The position numbers and the translations under genes were made by a program. From positions 1 through 37,004 of the forward strand of contig NZ_JAJFEQ010000020.1 in assembly GCF_020707265.1 (NCBI RefSeq): DNA of 37,004 nucleotides, in the 5' to 3' direction. Shown here in pieces: positions 25,678 through 33,695 of this stretch (positions within the stretch are counted from its first letter, which is position 1; each line of letters begins with the position of its first letter). The DNA is from Massilia sp. IC2-477 (GTDB lineage: Bacteria; Pseudomonadota; Gammaproteobacteria; Burkholderiales; Burkholderiaceae_D). The notes under the pieces were generated by a model that saw only the letters and a list, made by a program, of their open reading frames with translations, did not search any database and was not told the origin of the DNA.

Positions 25678-26234
25678 ACAACATCTCTTCAACTCGATCG
25701 CTTAACAATCCCCCAGAGAGCACGCTGCAATTTGTCGAGGGGACTCTCGAGTGCATTCAGGCCGAGCTTGAGAGACCGGAAAAGCTGGCTAGCCTCCTTG
25801 GTGCCAGGGTGCCAGCAAGCTGGCCGCCAGGGCAGTTTGACCGTGACGCCTTGCTGTACTTCAGGGACCTTATTCAGGAAGACGCGCAGCTTTACTCTGG
25901 ATGGCTGGTTTGGTATGGGATCATAGAAGAGGCGTCAGGAAGAAAATGGTTGGCTGGGGTTGGTGGATATTTCGGCCCTCCACTCCGTGGTGAAGTCGAG
26001 ATCGGCTACTCGGTAGCCCCGGAGTTCGAAGGGCGCGGATTTGCGCAGCAAATGACGCAGTTTCTTGTGCGACGCGCGTTTGACAACCCTGCGGTTTCGG
26101 TTGTACGGGCTCGTGTCGACACTGGCAATACGCGATCCATCAACGTTTTAATGAGATCCGGTTTCGAGCTCGCGCCCTTCGACGAAGCTACTGAGCAGCT
26201 GGATTTCTCGATTCGACGAAGCCAGGTGCCGTGA
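25674..26234 (+). CDS. GNAT family N-acetyltransferase (RimJ/RimL-like), probable TTG start
   Basis: The 186-residue product (from TTG) has a GNAT fold: GVGGYFGPPLRGEVEIGYSV (beta-4), APEFEGRGFAQQMTQFLVRR (acetyl-CoA loop, G-R-G-F-A) and ARVDTGNTRSINVLMRSGFE (C-terminal N-x-x-S-x-x-V-x-x-x-x-G-F motif). The pattern is that of the RimJ/RimL-type GNATs, which acetylate protein N termini or small amines. No in-frame ATG or GTG exists between the EAL stop and the domain; an in-frame ATG at 25569 lies inside the EAL gene. TTG at 25674 is preceded by a weak AAAGAA. It ends the AT-richer signalling block. Confidence 0.8.
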   Translation: MNNISSTRSLNNPPESTLQFVEGTLECIQAELERPEKLASLLGARVPASWPPGQFDRDALLYFRDLIQEDAQLYSGWLVWYGIIEEASGRKWLAGVGGYFGPPLRGEVEIGYSVAPEFEGRGFAQQMTQFLVRRAFDNPAVSVVRARVDTGNTRSINVLMRSGFELAPFDEATEQLDFSIRRSQVP

Positions 26235-26413
26235 CCGTCGACACGTGGACGTGAAGGATTACCGGACAGGGGAACAGTAAGGCGGATGTCATTTCGTCGG
26301 CCTGCTTGAGGGCTGCTGGAGGTCGGCCGCAGCGGCTGATGTACGAGGTCGCGTTCGACGGCGCAGGGGGGGCGACATACGGCGACTGGCCGGATAAGTG
26401 ACAGCCGAGGGCC
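26235..26413. other. Short GC-rich gap between GNAT and kinase genes
   Basis: These 179 bases separate two convergent genes. Base composition returns here to the GC-rich level of the backbone, so this is close to one boundary of the AT-richer block. A frame ending at about 26401 (RLMYEVAFDGAGGATYGDWP) has no start codon and is not assigned. No terminator with a T-tract was seen. Confidence 0.4.
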
Positions 26414-28534
26414 TCAGTCCTGACCTGCGCTGCGCCCTTTCGATACGCGCAGGCGCCCGATGGTGTCGATCAGCTCATCCACCCGGACCGGCTTGACCAG
26501 GTGGGCCGCGAATCCGGCCTCGCGTGACATCCGGCGATCCTGTTCCTGGCCGTAGCCGCTGACGGCGACGAAGGTGGCGCCGTTGGAGCAGGGCAGCTGG
26601 CGGAGCGCCTTGGCCAGCGCGTGTCCGCTCATGTCCGGCAGGCCGATATCGAGCAGGATGAAGTCGAATGCTTCTTCCGTCGCCGCAGCCAGCGCGGCCT
26701 GGGCCGAATGTTCGGCCCTGACCCCGTGTCCGGCTGCCTCGAGCAGCATGGCCAGGGTGTTCGCGGCGTCGACGTTGTCGTCCACGACCAGGATGCGGCT
26801 GGTGGCCGCGCCGGCTGTATTCGCTGTTAGTTCCGATGCGAAGCCCGCGCTGGATTCGCTGCCCACGGCCGGCAGCAGCGGCAGGCGCACCGTGAAAGTG
26901 CTGCCCTGGCCCGGCCCCTTGCTGTCGGCGTCGACGGCGCCGTCGTGCAGCTCGACCAGTTTTTTCACGAGGGCCAGGCCGAGCCCGAGCCCGCCCTGGG
27001 CGCGGCCGGGCGTGCGTTCGCCCTGGGTGAACAGGTCGAACACCTCCGGCAGCAGGTCCGGATCGATGCCGATGCCGTTATCCTGCACCTGCAGCACGGC
27101 GCGATCACCCTGCTGCTGCAGGCTGACGCGCAGCTCGCCGCCATCCGGCGTGTATTTCGCGGCATTGCCCAGCAGGTTAGCCACCACCTGGATCAACCTG
27201 GTCCGGTCGCCGTTCACCGGCATCGGATAGCTCGCGATGTCCAGCGTGAGGCGGTGCCGGCGGGTTTCGATCAGGGGCACGATCTGCTCGACGGCTTCGC
27301 GCACCACGGCGCCGAGTTCCACTTGCGTCCTGTTGATGGTGGCCAGGCCGCGCGTGACGCGCGACACGTCCAGCAAGTCGTCGACCAGGTGCGTCATGTG
27401 CGCCACCTGGCGCGAAATGACCTCGCTGGTCTGCTTGATCCGCGGCTCGTTCGCAAACAGCATGCGCAGGAGCTGGGCGGCGCTGCTGATCGGCGCCAGC
27501 GGATTGCGCAGTTCGTGCGCCAGCATTGCCAGGAACTCGTCCTTGCGCTGGTGTTCCCGCTGCAGGTGGTCCTGCTGCCGGTGCAGGCGATCGAGCATTT
27601 GGTTGATGGAGCGGGCCAGGGTGACTGTTTCACTGCTGCCCGCCAGTTCGGCGCGGTGCTCGCTGATGCCTTCTTCGCCAAGCCGGCTGGCGAACTGCTC
27701 GAGCTTGCGCAGGTCCTGGGTCAGGCCGAGCGACAGGCGCGACCCCAGCAGGAACACGATCACGGCCAGCAGGGCTGCGATGCCGCCGATCAGGCTGTAC
27801 TGCGACCAGGGTGTCTCCAGAATGTGAGCGAGTCCACTGGTGTCGACGCGCAGGACCAGGCCCAGGTGCGCGAAGCGGGCGGGCGCCTTCACCGGCATGT
27901 CCAGGTGGGTTCCCTCGGCCGCTGGGCGCGGCTGCGCCTTCCAGGCCAGCTGTGCGGAAGGGACGGGGGCGAGGTCGCGCATCCTGACTTTGTAGACCAG
28001 GGCGCCTTCCGGAGTATTGGTGCGCGAATAGCGCAACAGCGAAACGCCGACGAGTTCCGCGCCCTCGGGCCGGTCGAAGATGGCGGCGCTTTCCACGCCA
28101 TCGTCGAGACGCGCGCGCAGCCAGGCCAGTTGCGTCTCGTCGAAGCGCTCGAGGCCATTGCCGGCGACCGGCTTGCCTTCGAAATCGGTGAACAGGACCT
28201 GGACCGGGATGCCGTTGATCTGCCGCAGGCCGCCGAGGAAGGGGGCCAGGTAGGTTTCCCTGCCCGCGCTGTCGACCAGGCCGGTCGCCAGGATGGGGCT
28301 GGCCGCCACTTCGTCCATGCGCGTGGCGAGCGTCGCCAGCGTATTGCCCACGGTGCGCGCATTGAACGCGGCCTCGCGCTGCTGCAGCAGCTCCACGGCG
28401 GATGCATGCTGGCGGTTGACCAGCCAGAACGAGGCGGCCGCCGCCAGCAGCACGGCGCAGGCGGCCAGGATGGCCGACGCCAGCGCGAAGCGCTGCGTCA
28501 GGCTCGCAGACCTGAGCATCGACCACATCGCCAT
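26414..28534 (-). CDS. Hybrid sensor histidine kinase with C-terminal receiver
   Basis: The 706-residue protein has a membrane segment at about 17-39, a periplasmic sensor of about 210 residues without a recognised family, a second membrane segment at about 248-268 and a HAMP-like linker. The HisKA domain has the phospho-acceptor His340 (LAMLAHELRNPLAP). The ATPase shows VQDNGIGIDPDLLPEVFDLF (G1) and GGLGLGLALVKKLVELHDG (G2). The receiver has the phospho-acceptor Asp629 (LLDIGLPDMSG) and Lys in LVKPV. An HPt protein or cognate response regulator is not encoded nearby. Its ATG follows the stop of the binding-protein gene after two bases, so the two are co-transcribed and very likely work together. 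Confidence 0.93.
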   Translation of the reverse strand: MAMWSMLRSASLTQRFALASAILAACAVLLAAAASFWLVNRQHASAVELLQQREAAFNARTVGNTLATLATRMDEVAASPILATGLVDSAGRETYLAPFLGGLRQINGIPVQVLFTDFEGKPVAGNGLERFDETQLAWLRARLDDGVESAAIFDRPEGAELVGVSLLRYSRTNTPEGALVYKVRMRDLAPVPSAQLAWKAQPRPAAEGTHLDMPVKAPARFAHLGLVLRVDTSGLAHILETPWSQYSLIGGIAALLAVIVFLLGSRLSLGLTQDLRKLEQFASRLGEEGISEHRAELAGSSETVTLARSINQMLDRLHRQQDHLQREHQRKDEFLAMLAHELRNPLAPISSAAQLLRMLFANEPRIKQTSEVISRQVAHMTHLVDDLLDVSRVTRGLATINRTQVELGAVVREAVEQIVPLIETRRHRLTLDIASYPMPVNGDRTRLIQVVANLLGNAAKYTPDGGELRVSLQQQGDRAVLQVQDNGIGIDPDLLPEVFDLFTQGERTPGRAQGGLGLGLALVKKLVELHDGAVDADSKGPGQGSTFTVRLPLLPAVGSESSAGFASELTANTAGAATSRILVVDDNVDAANTLAMLLEAAGHGVRAEHSAQAALAAATEEAFDFILLDIGLPDMSGHALAKALRQLPCSNGATFVAVSGYGQEQDRRMSREAGFAAHLVKPVRVDELIDTIGRLRVSKGRSAGQD

Positions 28535-28536
28535 GC

Positions 28537-29733
28537 TCAGTCGTCCGTCGGCACGAGCACGCCGTCCGCGCGGTAGCGGGCGATCAGCAGTTCTTTGCTG
28601 CTGAGTGCTTCGTGACGCGTGGCCGTGAACGGCGGCGCATAGGTCTTGACCAGCCCGCGATGCTGGCGCAGCTTCTCCAGCGCGTCGCGTACCGCCTTGC
28701 GGTCGGTGCTGCCGGCCAGGTCGATGGCCTTGGCCAGGATGTGCATCAGGTCATAGGCATGGGCCACCCCCACTGGACCCCGGATGTCTTCGATCCTGCG
28801 CACCGGCGAAATCGCGGCGGCGCTGGCCATGAAGCGCGCGACGGCCTTCTGGTCCGCCCTGAAGAAGGAAAAGGTCTGGATCACGGAAAAGTCGACCTGG
28901 TTCAGGGCCGGCCCTGCCTGCCTGACGAACTCGCCGCCGGTGACGCCCCAGTGGCTCAGGATCGGTACCCGTTCGTTCTTCGGCAGCGCAGCCACTTCGC
29001 GCACCAGCACCGCCGCTTCATCGTCGTTGGCCACCAGGATGACGGCCTGCGCGCCGGCCCTGCGCAGCGCCTGGTACCTGGCAACCAGAGTCTGGTCGCG
29101 CCAGTTGTACCAGGCGGTCTGCACGATGCTGAGCTCCTTGTGGGTAGCCGCGAACTTCTCCGCCGCGGCCAGGTTGCTGCGGCCCCAGGAGGTATTCGTC
29201 AGCAGCAGCCCGACCCGTCCCAGGCCCCGCTTGTGCGCCGTCTGCAGCAGCTTGGGCATGGCCAGGCTGTCGCGCAGCGACAGGCGGAAGACGTAATTCG
29301 GATGCATGTCGTTGTCGATGATGCCGTCGGCCGAGGACCATGGCGCCATGAACAGGGTCCGGGTTGCCTTGAGGGTTGGCAGCTCTTCGATGATCACGGG
29401 ACTGAAGCGTCCCCCGAACACCGCAACGAGATCCGGCATGCGCGCGAATTCTTCGATGTTGCGGATGCCGCGCGCCGGGATCGAACGGTGGTCGCGGGTA
29501 ATGAGTTCGACGGGCCGGCCGCCCAGTACACCACCGGCGCGGTTGATCTCGGCGATGGCCGTGCGGATGCCCAGTTCGACCGCCTGGGCAGAGGTGCTGT
29601 TGTCCAGTCCGAACTCGGCATCCAGGCCGACGCGTACCGGCATGGGCTGAGCCTTTGCCCCGGTACAAACGGCGCACAGGACAAGGAGCGCGGCAAGGGA
29701 ATTGCTCAAACGGGAGAGAATCGGATTCAGCAT
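28537..29733 (-). CDS. ABC-type branched-chain-amino-acid-like periplasmic substrate-binding protein
   Basis: The 398-residue protein has a signal peptide (about 1-28, ending GAKAQ) and a type I periplasmic binding fold of the Leu/Ile/Val (Peripla_BP_6) family: VRVGLDAEFGLDNSTSAQAVELG, AIAEINRAGGVLGGRPVELI, VFGGRFSPVIIEELP and VAHAYDLMHILAKAIDLAG. No permease or ATPase genes adjoin. The next gene, two bases downstream, is a hybrid histidine kinase with a periplasmic domain. The likely role is extracellular ligand detection for that kinase, as in LuxP/LuxQ- or TctC-type arrangements, rather than transport. The ligand is unknown. No clear Shine-Dalgarno precedes the ATG, which is supported by the signal peptide. 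Confidence 0.9.
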   Translation of the reverse strand: MLNPILSRLSNSLAALLVLCAVCTGAKAQPMPVRVGLDAEFGLDNSTSAQAVELGIRTAIAEINRAGGVLGGRPVELITRDHRSIPARGIRNIEEFARMPDLVAVFGGRFSPVIIEELPTLKATRTLFMAPWSSADGIIDNDMHPNYVFRLSLRDSLAMPKLLQTAHKRGLGRVGLLLTNTSWGRSNLAAAEKFAATHKELSIVQTAWYNWRDQTLVARYQALRRAGAQAVILVANDDEAAVLVREVAALPKNERVPILSHWGVTGGEFVRQAGPALNQVDFSVIQTFSFFRADQKAVARFMASAAAISPVRRIEDIRGPVGVAHAYDLMHILAKAIDLAGSTDRKAVRDALEKLRQHRGLVKTYAPPFTATRHEALSSKELLIARYRADGVLVPTDD

Positions 29734-29982
29734 GGAGAGGTCAACAACATAGTTGGGCGTTCTGATTTTCTATAGAACGCTGCGCGCGCGAAACACGGGA
29801 GTATGACAGTATTCAAACCAGCTGGACCACCCTTGTGGCGGCGCAGGCGCGTTAACATTCAACACATCTGTAAAGACTGTAAGCAACTGTTTCAGAATGC
29901 CGAAGCGCGTTTAATAATTGCATTTTGGAATGCTAGATACCTCATCTGTTTCTTTTGGCAGAACAAGAAAGGTATTCATAAC

Positions 29983-31197
29983 ATGTCCCAGGCCACATCC
30001 CGCTTCGCCCTGCTCGGCGCCACTGTCCTCAGTGCAGCCGTCCTGTCCTCCTGCGGCGGCGGCGGCGGTGGCGATACCGCCCCGGCCACTCCGCTCAGCA
30101 CCCTCGGCACCCTGGCGGTCTCGATGACCGACGCCCCGGCCTGCGGCTTCGACGCTGTCAATGTGACCGTGTCCAAGGTGCGCGTGCACCGCAGCGAAGC
30201 TGCGGCGGAGACGGACAGCGGCTGGACGGACATCACCCTGAACCCGGCGAAGAAGATCAACCTCCTGAACCTGACCAACGGCGCGCTCGAAGCGCTGGGC
30301 CAGACCACGCTCGAAGCAGGGCGCTATTCCCAGCTGCGTCTCGTGCTGGACGCGAATGCCAACGGCAGCGCCAACACCGTGGTGCCAACCGTGGGCAAGG
30401 CCGAGCAGCCGCTCAACACCCCGAGCGGGGCCCAGAGCGGCATCAAGCTGGTGGGCAGCTTCGACGTGAGCGCCGGCCAGAAGACCGACGTGGTGCTCGA
30501 CTTCGACGCCTGTAAATCGGTGGTCACCCGGGGCCGCGGCGGTTACGCGCTCAAACCGGTGGTGAAAGTGGTGCCGGCGGCCCTGAACGGCATCTCCGGT
30601 TTCGTCAGCACGGCGCTGCTGGGCCGCAGCGTGCAGGTAACGGCACAGCAGAACGGCCAGATCGTCAGCGCCACCGCGCCGAATCCGACCACGGGCGAAT
30701 TCGTCCTCTCGCGCCTCGCGCCGGGCAACTACGACGTGGTGATCACGGCTGGCGACAGCGCCGCCAGCGTGGTCGCCGGCGTGCCGGTGGCCACGACCAC
30801 CAGCACCACGGTACTGAGCACCTCGGCCGCCCCGATCCTGCTCGCGCCGGGCAACACCGGTTCGATCGGCGGCACCGTGACCATGAACCCGGCCAATACC
30901 GAGGCAGCCTACGTGTCGGCCAAGCAGAGCTTCGTGGCCGGACCGACTGTCACCATCAGGTACCAGGGCGCGGACCTGGTCTCGGGCGCCTACAGCATCG
31001 CCAGCCTGCCGGTGGGGGCGCCGCAGTTCGCTGCGTACAGCAGCACGCTGCCGCTGGTGTTCAATGCCAGCACCGCGGCCCCTGCCGGCAAATACCGCGT
31101 CGAGGCGGCGGCGGCCGGCTACGTGACGAAAGCGGTGGATGGCGTGGACATCAGCGTCGCCAACCGGTCGAACGTGAACTTCGCACTGACCCGCTGA
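29983..31197 (+). CDS. DUF4382 domain-containing lipoprotein
   Basis: The 404-residue protein is a predicted outer-membrane or periplasmic lipoprotein: signal peptide with lipobox LSSC (Cys24), then a Gly-rich linker (six Gly) and a DUF4382 domain (about 38-205, starting LAVSMTDAPACGFDAVNVTVSKVRVHR and including LLNLTNGALEALGQTTLEAGRYSQLRL). The C-terminal half (about 205-404) consists of carboxypeptidase-regulatory-like or prealbumin-like beta repeats (SGFVSTALLGRSVQVTAQ, GEFVLSRLAPGNYDVVITAGD, GAYSIASLPVG). Function is unknown. The start at 29983 follows AAAGG; an upstream frame to 29803 lacks a ribosome-binding site and would bury the signal peptide. A hairpin GCGTTCT/AGAACGC (29757-29780) lies in the 249-base divergent gap before it. 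Confidence 0.88.
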   Translation: MSQATSRFALLGATVLSAAVLSSCGGGGGGDTAPATPLSTLGTLAVSMTDAPACGFDAVNVTVSKVRVHRSEAAAETDSGWTDITLNPAKKINLLNLTNGALEALGQTTLEAGRYSQLRLVLDANANGSANTVVPTVGKAEQPLNTPSGAQSGIKLVGSFDVSAGQKTDVVLDFDACKSVVTRGRGGYALKPVVKVVPAALNGISGFVSTALLGRSVQVTAQQNGQIVSATAPNPTTGEFVLSRLAPGNYDVVITAGDSAASVVAGVPVATTTSTTVLSTSAAPILLAPGNTGSIGGTVTMNPANTEAAYVSAKQSFVAGPTVTIRYQGADLVSGAYSIASLPVGAPQFAAYSSTLPLVFNASTAAPAGKYRVEAAAAGYVTKAVDGVDISVANRSNVNFALTR

Positions 31198-31231
31198 CGT
31201 CCTCGGTCCGGGGTCATGCTCCGGGGGGCAG

Positions 31232-31301
31232 GTCTGACAATTGGACACGGGCTCGGCGCTAGTTGTTTGTCCAAGGCAGAGACCGTGTCCGAAAGTCAGA
31301 C
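31232..31301. repeat. Large imperfect palindrome between convergent genes
   Basis: GTCTGAC (31232-31238) and GGACACGG (31243-31250) are mirrored by CCGTGTCC (31283-31290) and GTCAGAC (31295-31301), with equal 4-base spacings, giving nearly 20-base arms around a 32-base centre. Flanking GGGTCA (31211) and TGACCC (31302) extend the symmetry. Lying between two convergent stops, it probably ends both transcripts, and its structure resembles dispersed intergenic repeats. Confidence 0.65.
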
Positions 31302-31330
31302 TGACCCTCGTTTTGTGGGAAAGCGCGCGA

Positions 31331-32452
31331 TCACGGTGTCTGACGCCGCAGCGTGATGCGCGTCAACTCGGCAGGCACGCCAAGCCGAAGCGCGAAGCCC
31401 GGCCACAGAGCCGTGCCATTGTTCAGGTACAGCGTCATGCCGTCGACCTCGTAGCGGCCCGAAACGAAGCCATTGTTCGCCCGTGCCACCACGCGATCGA
31501 GCCCGATGATCATGCCGCCATGTGTGTGGCCGGACAATTGCAGCGCGACGCCGCGGCTGGCTGAGAAGCGGGCATTCCTGGGCTGGTGATCGAGCAGCAC
31601 GACCGGCACGCCGGCCGGCGCGCCGCGGAGTGCCGCATCGAGGTCGGGCGCGGGGGCGCCGGTGCGCGGGGCGGTCACGTCGTTGACGCCGGCGAGCACC
31701 AGTTGCCCGGTACCTCGACTGATGATGGTGTGACTATTGTCCAGAGGCCTCATGTTGAGCCCCGCAAAGTACGCCATCCATGCGCGGTGGCCGAAAAAGT
31801 ACTCGTGATTACCGGGAATGACCCAGACCCCATCCGGAGCGCGCAGGTCGCGCAGCGCGGCCACGTCGGCTTCGCGCTGCGCGACATTGCCATCGATGAG
31901 GTCACCGGTGATGACGATCAGGTCCGCCCCGAGCGCATTGGCATCATCGACGACCTTGCGTGTCCATGCTGCGTCGAACAGGCGACTGATGTGCAGGTCG
32001 GTCAGGTGCAGCACCCGGTAGCCGTCGAACTCACGCGGCAAGTCCTTTACTGAAATCTGTATGTCCTTCAGCGGAGGCGGCTTGATCGCCTGCATGACGC
32101 CGAACGCGGCCAGCAGCATGGCAGCGACGCCGATCGCACCGCGCAGGCGCGCGGCGATTGGCACGCGGCGACGCTGAACCAGTGCGACGAGCAGAGCGCC
32201 AACATCGAGCAATAGCTGGAACACAGCCAGCAGCAACATGGCGCCAAACGCCCAGTTGAACAGGATGATGAGGGATTTCGGAAACTCCGGCGAAAACACG
32301 CTGCCGGAAGAAAAGCGCGACCAGAGGTGATATTGCGAGGCCAGCGCCAACAGGACGGCGCCAGCCAGCTTTGTGCGCCCGGACAAGGGTAGCGGCAATA
32401 GCCAACGTACCAGCACAACGACGCAGGGCAAACTGAACATCAGATGGAACAT
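31331..32452 (-). CDS. Membrane-anchored metallophosphoesterase
   Basis: The 373-residue protein has about four N-terminal hydrophobic segments (about 4-23, 28-42, 60-92, 104-121) and a calcineurin-like phosphoesterase domain facing the periplasm or cytoplasm. Metal ligand motifs are complete: HLTDLHIS (Asp152, His154), TGDLIDGN (Asp184), PGNHEYFFG (Asn215, His216) and SGHTHGG. The closest named relatives are the YkuE/YaeI type; YaeI acts on UDP-2,3-diacylglucosamine and others hydrolyse phosphoester lipids or nucleotides, but substrate cannot be told here. The start at 32452 has GGAG eight bases ahead; the open frame runs on to 32671 with no such signal and non-membrane sequence. Confidence 0.88.
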   Translation of the reverse strand: MFHLMFSLPCVVVLVRWLLPLPLSGRTKLAGAVLLALASQYHLWSRFSSGSVFSPEFPKSLIILFNWAFGAMLLLAVFQLLLDVGALLVALVQRRRVPIAARLRGAIGVAAMLLAAFGVMQAIKPPPLKDIQISVKDLPREFDGYRVLHLTDLHISRLFDAAWTRKVVDDANALGADLIVITGDLIDGNVAQREADVAALRDLRAPDGVWVIPGNHEYFFGHRAWMAYFAGLNMRPLDNSHTIISRGTGQLVLAGVNDVTAPRTGAPAPDLDAALRGAPAGVPVVLLDHQPRNARFSASRGVALQLSGHTHGGMIIGLDRVVARANNGFVSGRYEVDGMTLYLNNGTALWPGFALRLGVPAELTRITLRRQTP

Positions 32453-32674
32453 CAGGTGCGCTCCATTTGCTTCCAGTCGCGGCCGGAATCGGCAGGATTG
32501 CAGTGTGGGGGTGTGGTGGCGCCGGAAGAAAATAAGAGGAAAATACGCATCATGTCCTGAGTTCGAACTGTCGACCGGTAAGCATAGCGTAGATTGTGTG
32601 AAGGCACTGGCGGCGATGCGATCCGGCGCTGCACATGCAGGGCGTATCTGCGCTGAGGGCTTCCGAAACACGAT

Positions 32675-32709
32675 CGCTTGCTGTCCCGCTGATCGCTCGA
32701 CAGCAAGCG
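32675..32709. repeat. Perfect 10-base inverted repeat (hairpin or operator)
   Basis: CGCTTGCTGT (32675-32684) and ACAGCAAGCG (32700-32709) are exact complements around a 15-base centre, about 60 bases ahead of the hydrolase start. There is no T-tract. It may be a dimeric-regulator site or a hairpin. Confidence 0.6.
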
Positions 32710-32725
32710 TGCGCCCTCCCGGACT

Positions 32726-32740
32726 TTGCTAATATAGCAA
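32726..32740 (+). promoter_or_regulatory. Palindrome over predicted -10 of the hydrolase gene
   Basis: TTGCTA-ATA-TAGCAA is a perfect palindrome 28 bases ahead of the start codon. TAATAT inside it resembles a -10 hexamer. A repressor bound here would block transcription. The ribosome-binding site GGAGGGG follows. Confidence 0.45.
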
Positions 32741-32768
32741 GCCTGTCCAACACAACCGGAGGGGTGCA

Positions 32769-33653
32769 ATGAAAGATCACATCAGCGACGCCGAAAACCT
32801 GCTGTCCGCCAGTGCGTTCAAGGACGGCGTCGACCGTCGCGTCTTCCTGAAAGCTGCCATGGGCAGCGGATTTGCCGTCGCGGCCCTGCCGGTGGTGGCC
32901 CAGAACATGATCCAGACCTCGGCCGAAGGCCTGGACGCCGCCGACCACATCGTCGTAATCAACGGCCAGGACGTGCCGGTCTACCGCGCCCAGCCCAAGG
33001 ACCGCACCAACCTGCCGGTCATCCTCGTCATCTCCGAGATCTTCGGCGTCCATGAACACATCAAGGACGTGGTGCGCCGCTTTGCCAAGGCCGGCTACCT
33101 GGCCGTGGCGCCCGACCTTTTCGTGCGCCAGGGCGATGCGACCAAGGCGCCGGATACCGCCACGCTGATCAAGACCATCGTCTCCAAGGTGCCGGACGCC
33201 CAGGTGATGTCCGACCTCGATACCATCGTCAAGTGGACCAAGCAGCGCGGCGGGAATACCGACAAGCTGGGCATCACCGGCTTCTGCTGGGGCGGGCGCA
33301 TCACCTGGCTGTACGCGGCCCACAATCCGGACGTGAAGGCCGGCGTGGCCTGGTACGGCCGCCTGGTGGGCGAATCGAACCCGCTGCAGCCGAAGCACCC
33401 GATCGACGTGGCCCAGAGCCTGAAGGTGCCGGTGCTCGGCCTGTACGGCGCCAAGGACCAGGGCATCCCGCTCGACACCGTGGAGCGCATGCGTACCGCG
33501 CTCAATGCCGGCAACAGCAAGTCGCAGATCCACGTCTACCCGAATTCGGGCCACGCCTTCCATGCCGACTACCGCAAGGATTTCAATGCCGCGGACGCGA
33601 AAGACGGCTGGAGCAAGGCGCTGAACTGGTTCGGCACGCACGGCGTCGCCTGA
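32769..33653 (+). CDS. Dienelactone hydrolase family protein with Tat signal
   Basis: The 294-residue alpha/beta hydrolase has the Cys-Asp-His triad of the dienelactone hydrolase family: Cys173 in GFCWGG, Asp in GAKDQGIP, and His in SGHAFHAD. Dienelactone hydrolases open 4-carboxymethylene-butenolide to maleylacetate in chlorocatechol breakdown; many family members have other substrates. The N terminus contains the twin-arginine motif DRRVFLKAA (residues 22-30) followed by a weakly hydrophobic stretch ending VVAQ, so the folded enzyme is probably exported to the periplasm. GGAGGGG precedes the ATG. No catechol-pathway genes adjoin. Confidence 0.92.
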   Translation: MKDHISDAENLLSASAFKDGVDRRVFLKAAMGSGFAVAALPVVAQNMIQTSAEGLDAADHIVVINGQDVPVYRAQPKDRTNLPVILVISEIFGVHEHIKDVVRRFAKAGYLAVAPDLFVRQGDATKAPDTATLIKTIVSKVPDAQVMSDLDTIVKWTKQRGGNTDKLGITGFCWGGRITWLYAAHNPDVKAGVAWYGRLVGESNPLQPKHPIDVAQSLKVPVLGLYGAKDQGIPLDTVERMRTALNAGNSKSQIHVYPNSGHAFHADYRKDFNAADAKDGWSKALNWFGTHGVA

Positions 33654-33655
33654 TC

Positions 33656-33695
33656 TTGCACGGCTATAAACCGGGCAGGTTACAATGCCCGGTTT
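33656..33695 (+). promoter_or_regulatory. Hairpin and possible promoter between hydrolase and ZIP genes
   Basis: A perfect 10-base-arm hairpin, AAACCGGGCA-GGTTACAA-TGCCCGGTTT (33668-33695), follows the hydrolase stop by 14 bases and may end its transcript. It also holds a -10-like TACAAT (33681-33686) with TTGCAC at 33656-33661, 19 bases ahead, which could start the ZIP transcript near 33693. Confidence 0.4.

Larger units (their letters stand above)
32453..32768. other. Regulatory gap between phosphoesterase and dienelactone hydrolase genes
   Basis: This 316-base divergent gap has no supported gene. It contains a long perfect inverted repeat at 32675-32709 and a second palindrome at 32726-32740 overlapping the likely -10 of the hydrolase gene. 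Both probably regulate the hydrolase. The rest carries nothing recognised. Confidence 0.5.

Noticed and set aside
26262..26401. Possible gene remnant ending RLMYEVAFDGAGGATYGDWP before the kinase gene
   Set aside because: About 45 codons, no start codon, not matched to any family I know; left as unassigned.
29803..29982. N-terminal extension of the DUF4382 lipoprotein
   Set aside because: It would place 60 Arg/Cys-rich residues ahead of a perfect lipoprotein signal; the ATG at 29983 has the ribosome-binding site.
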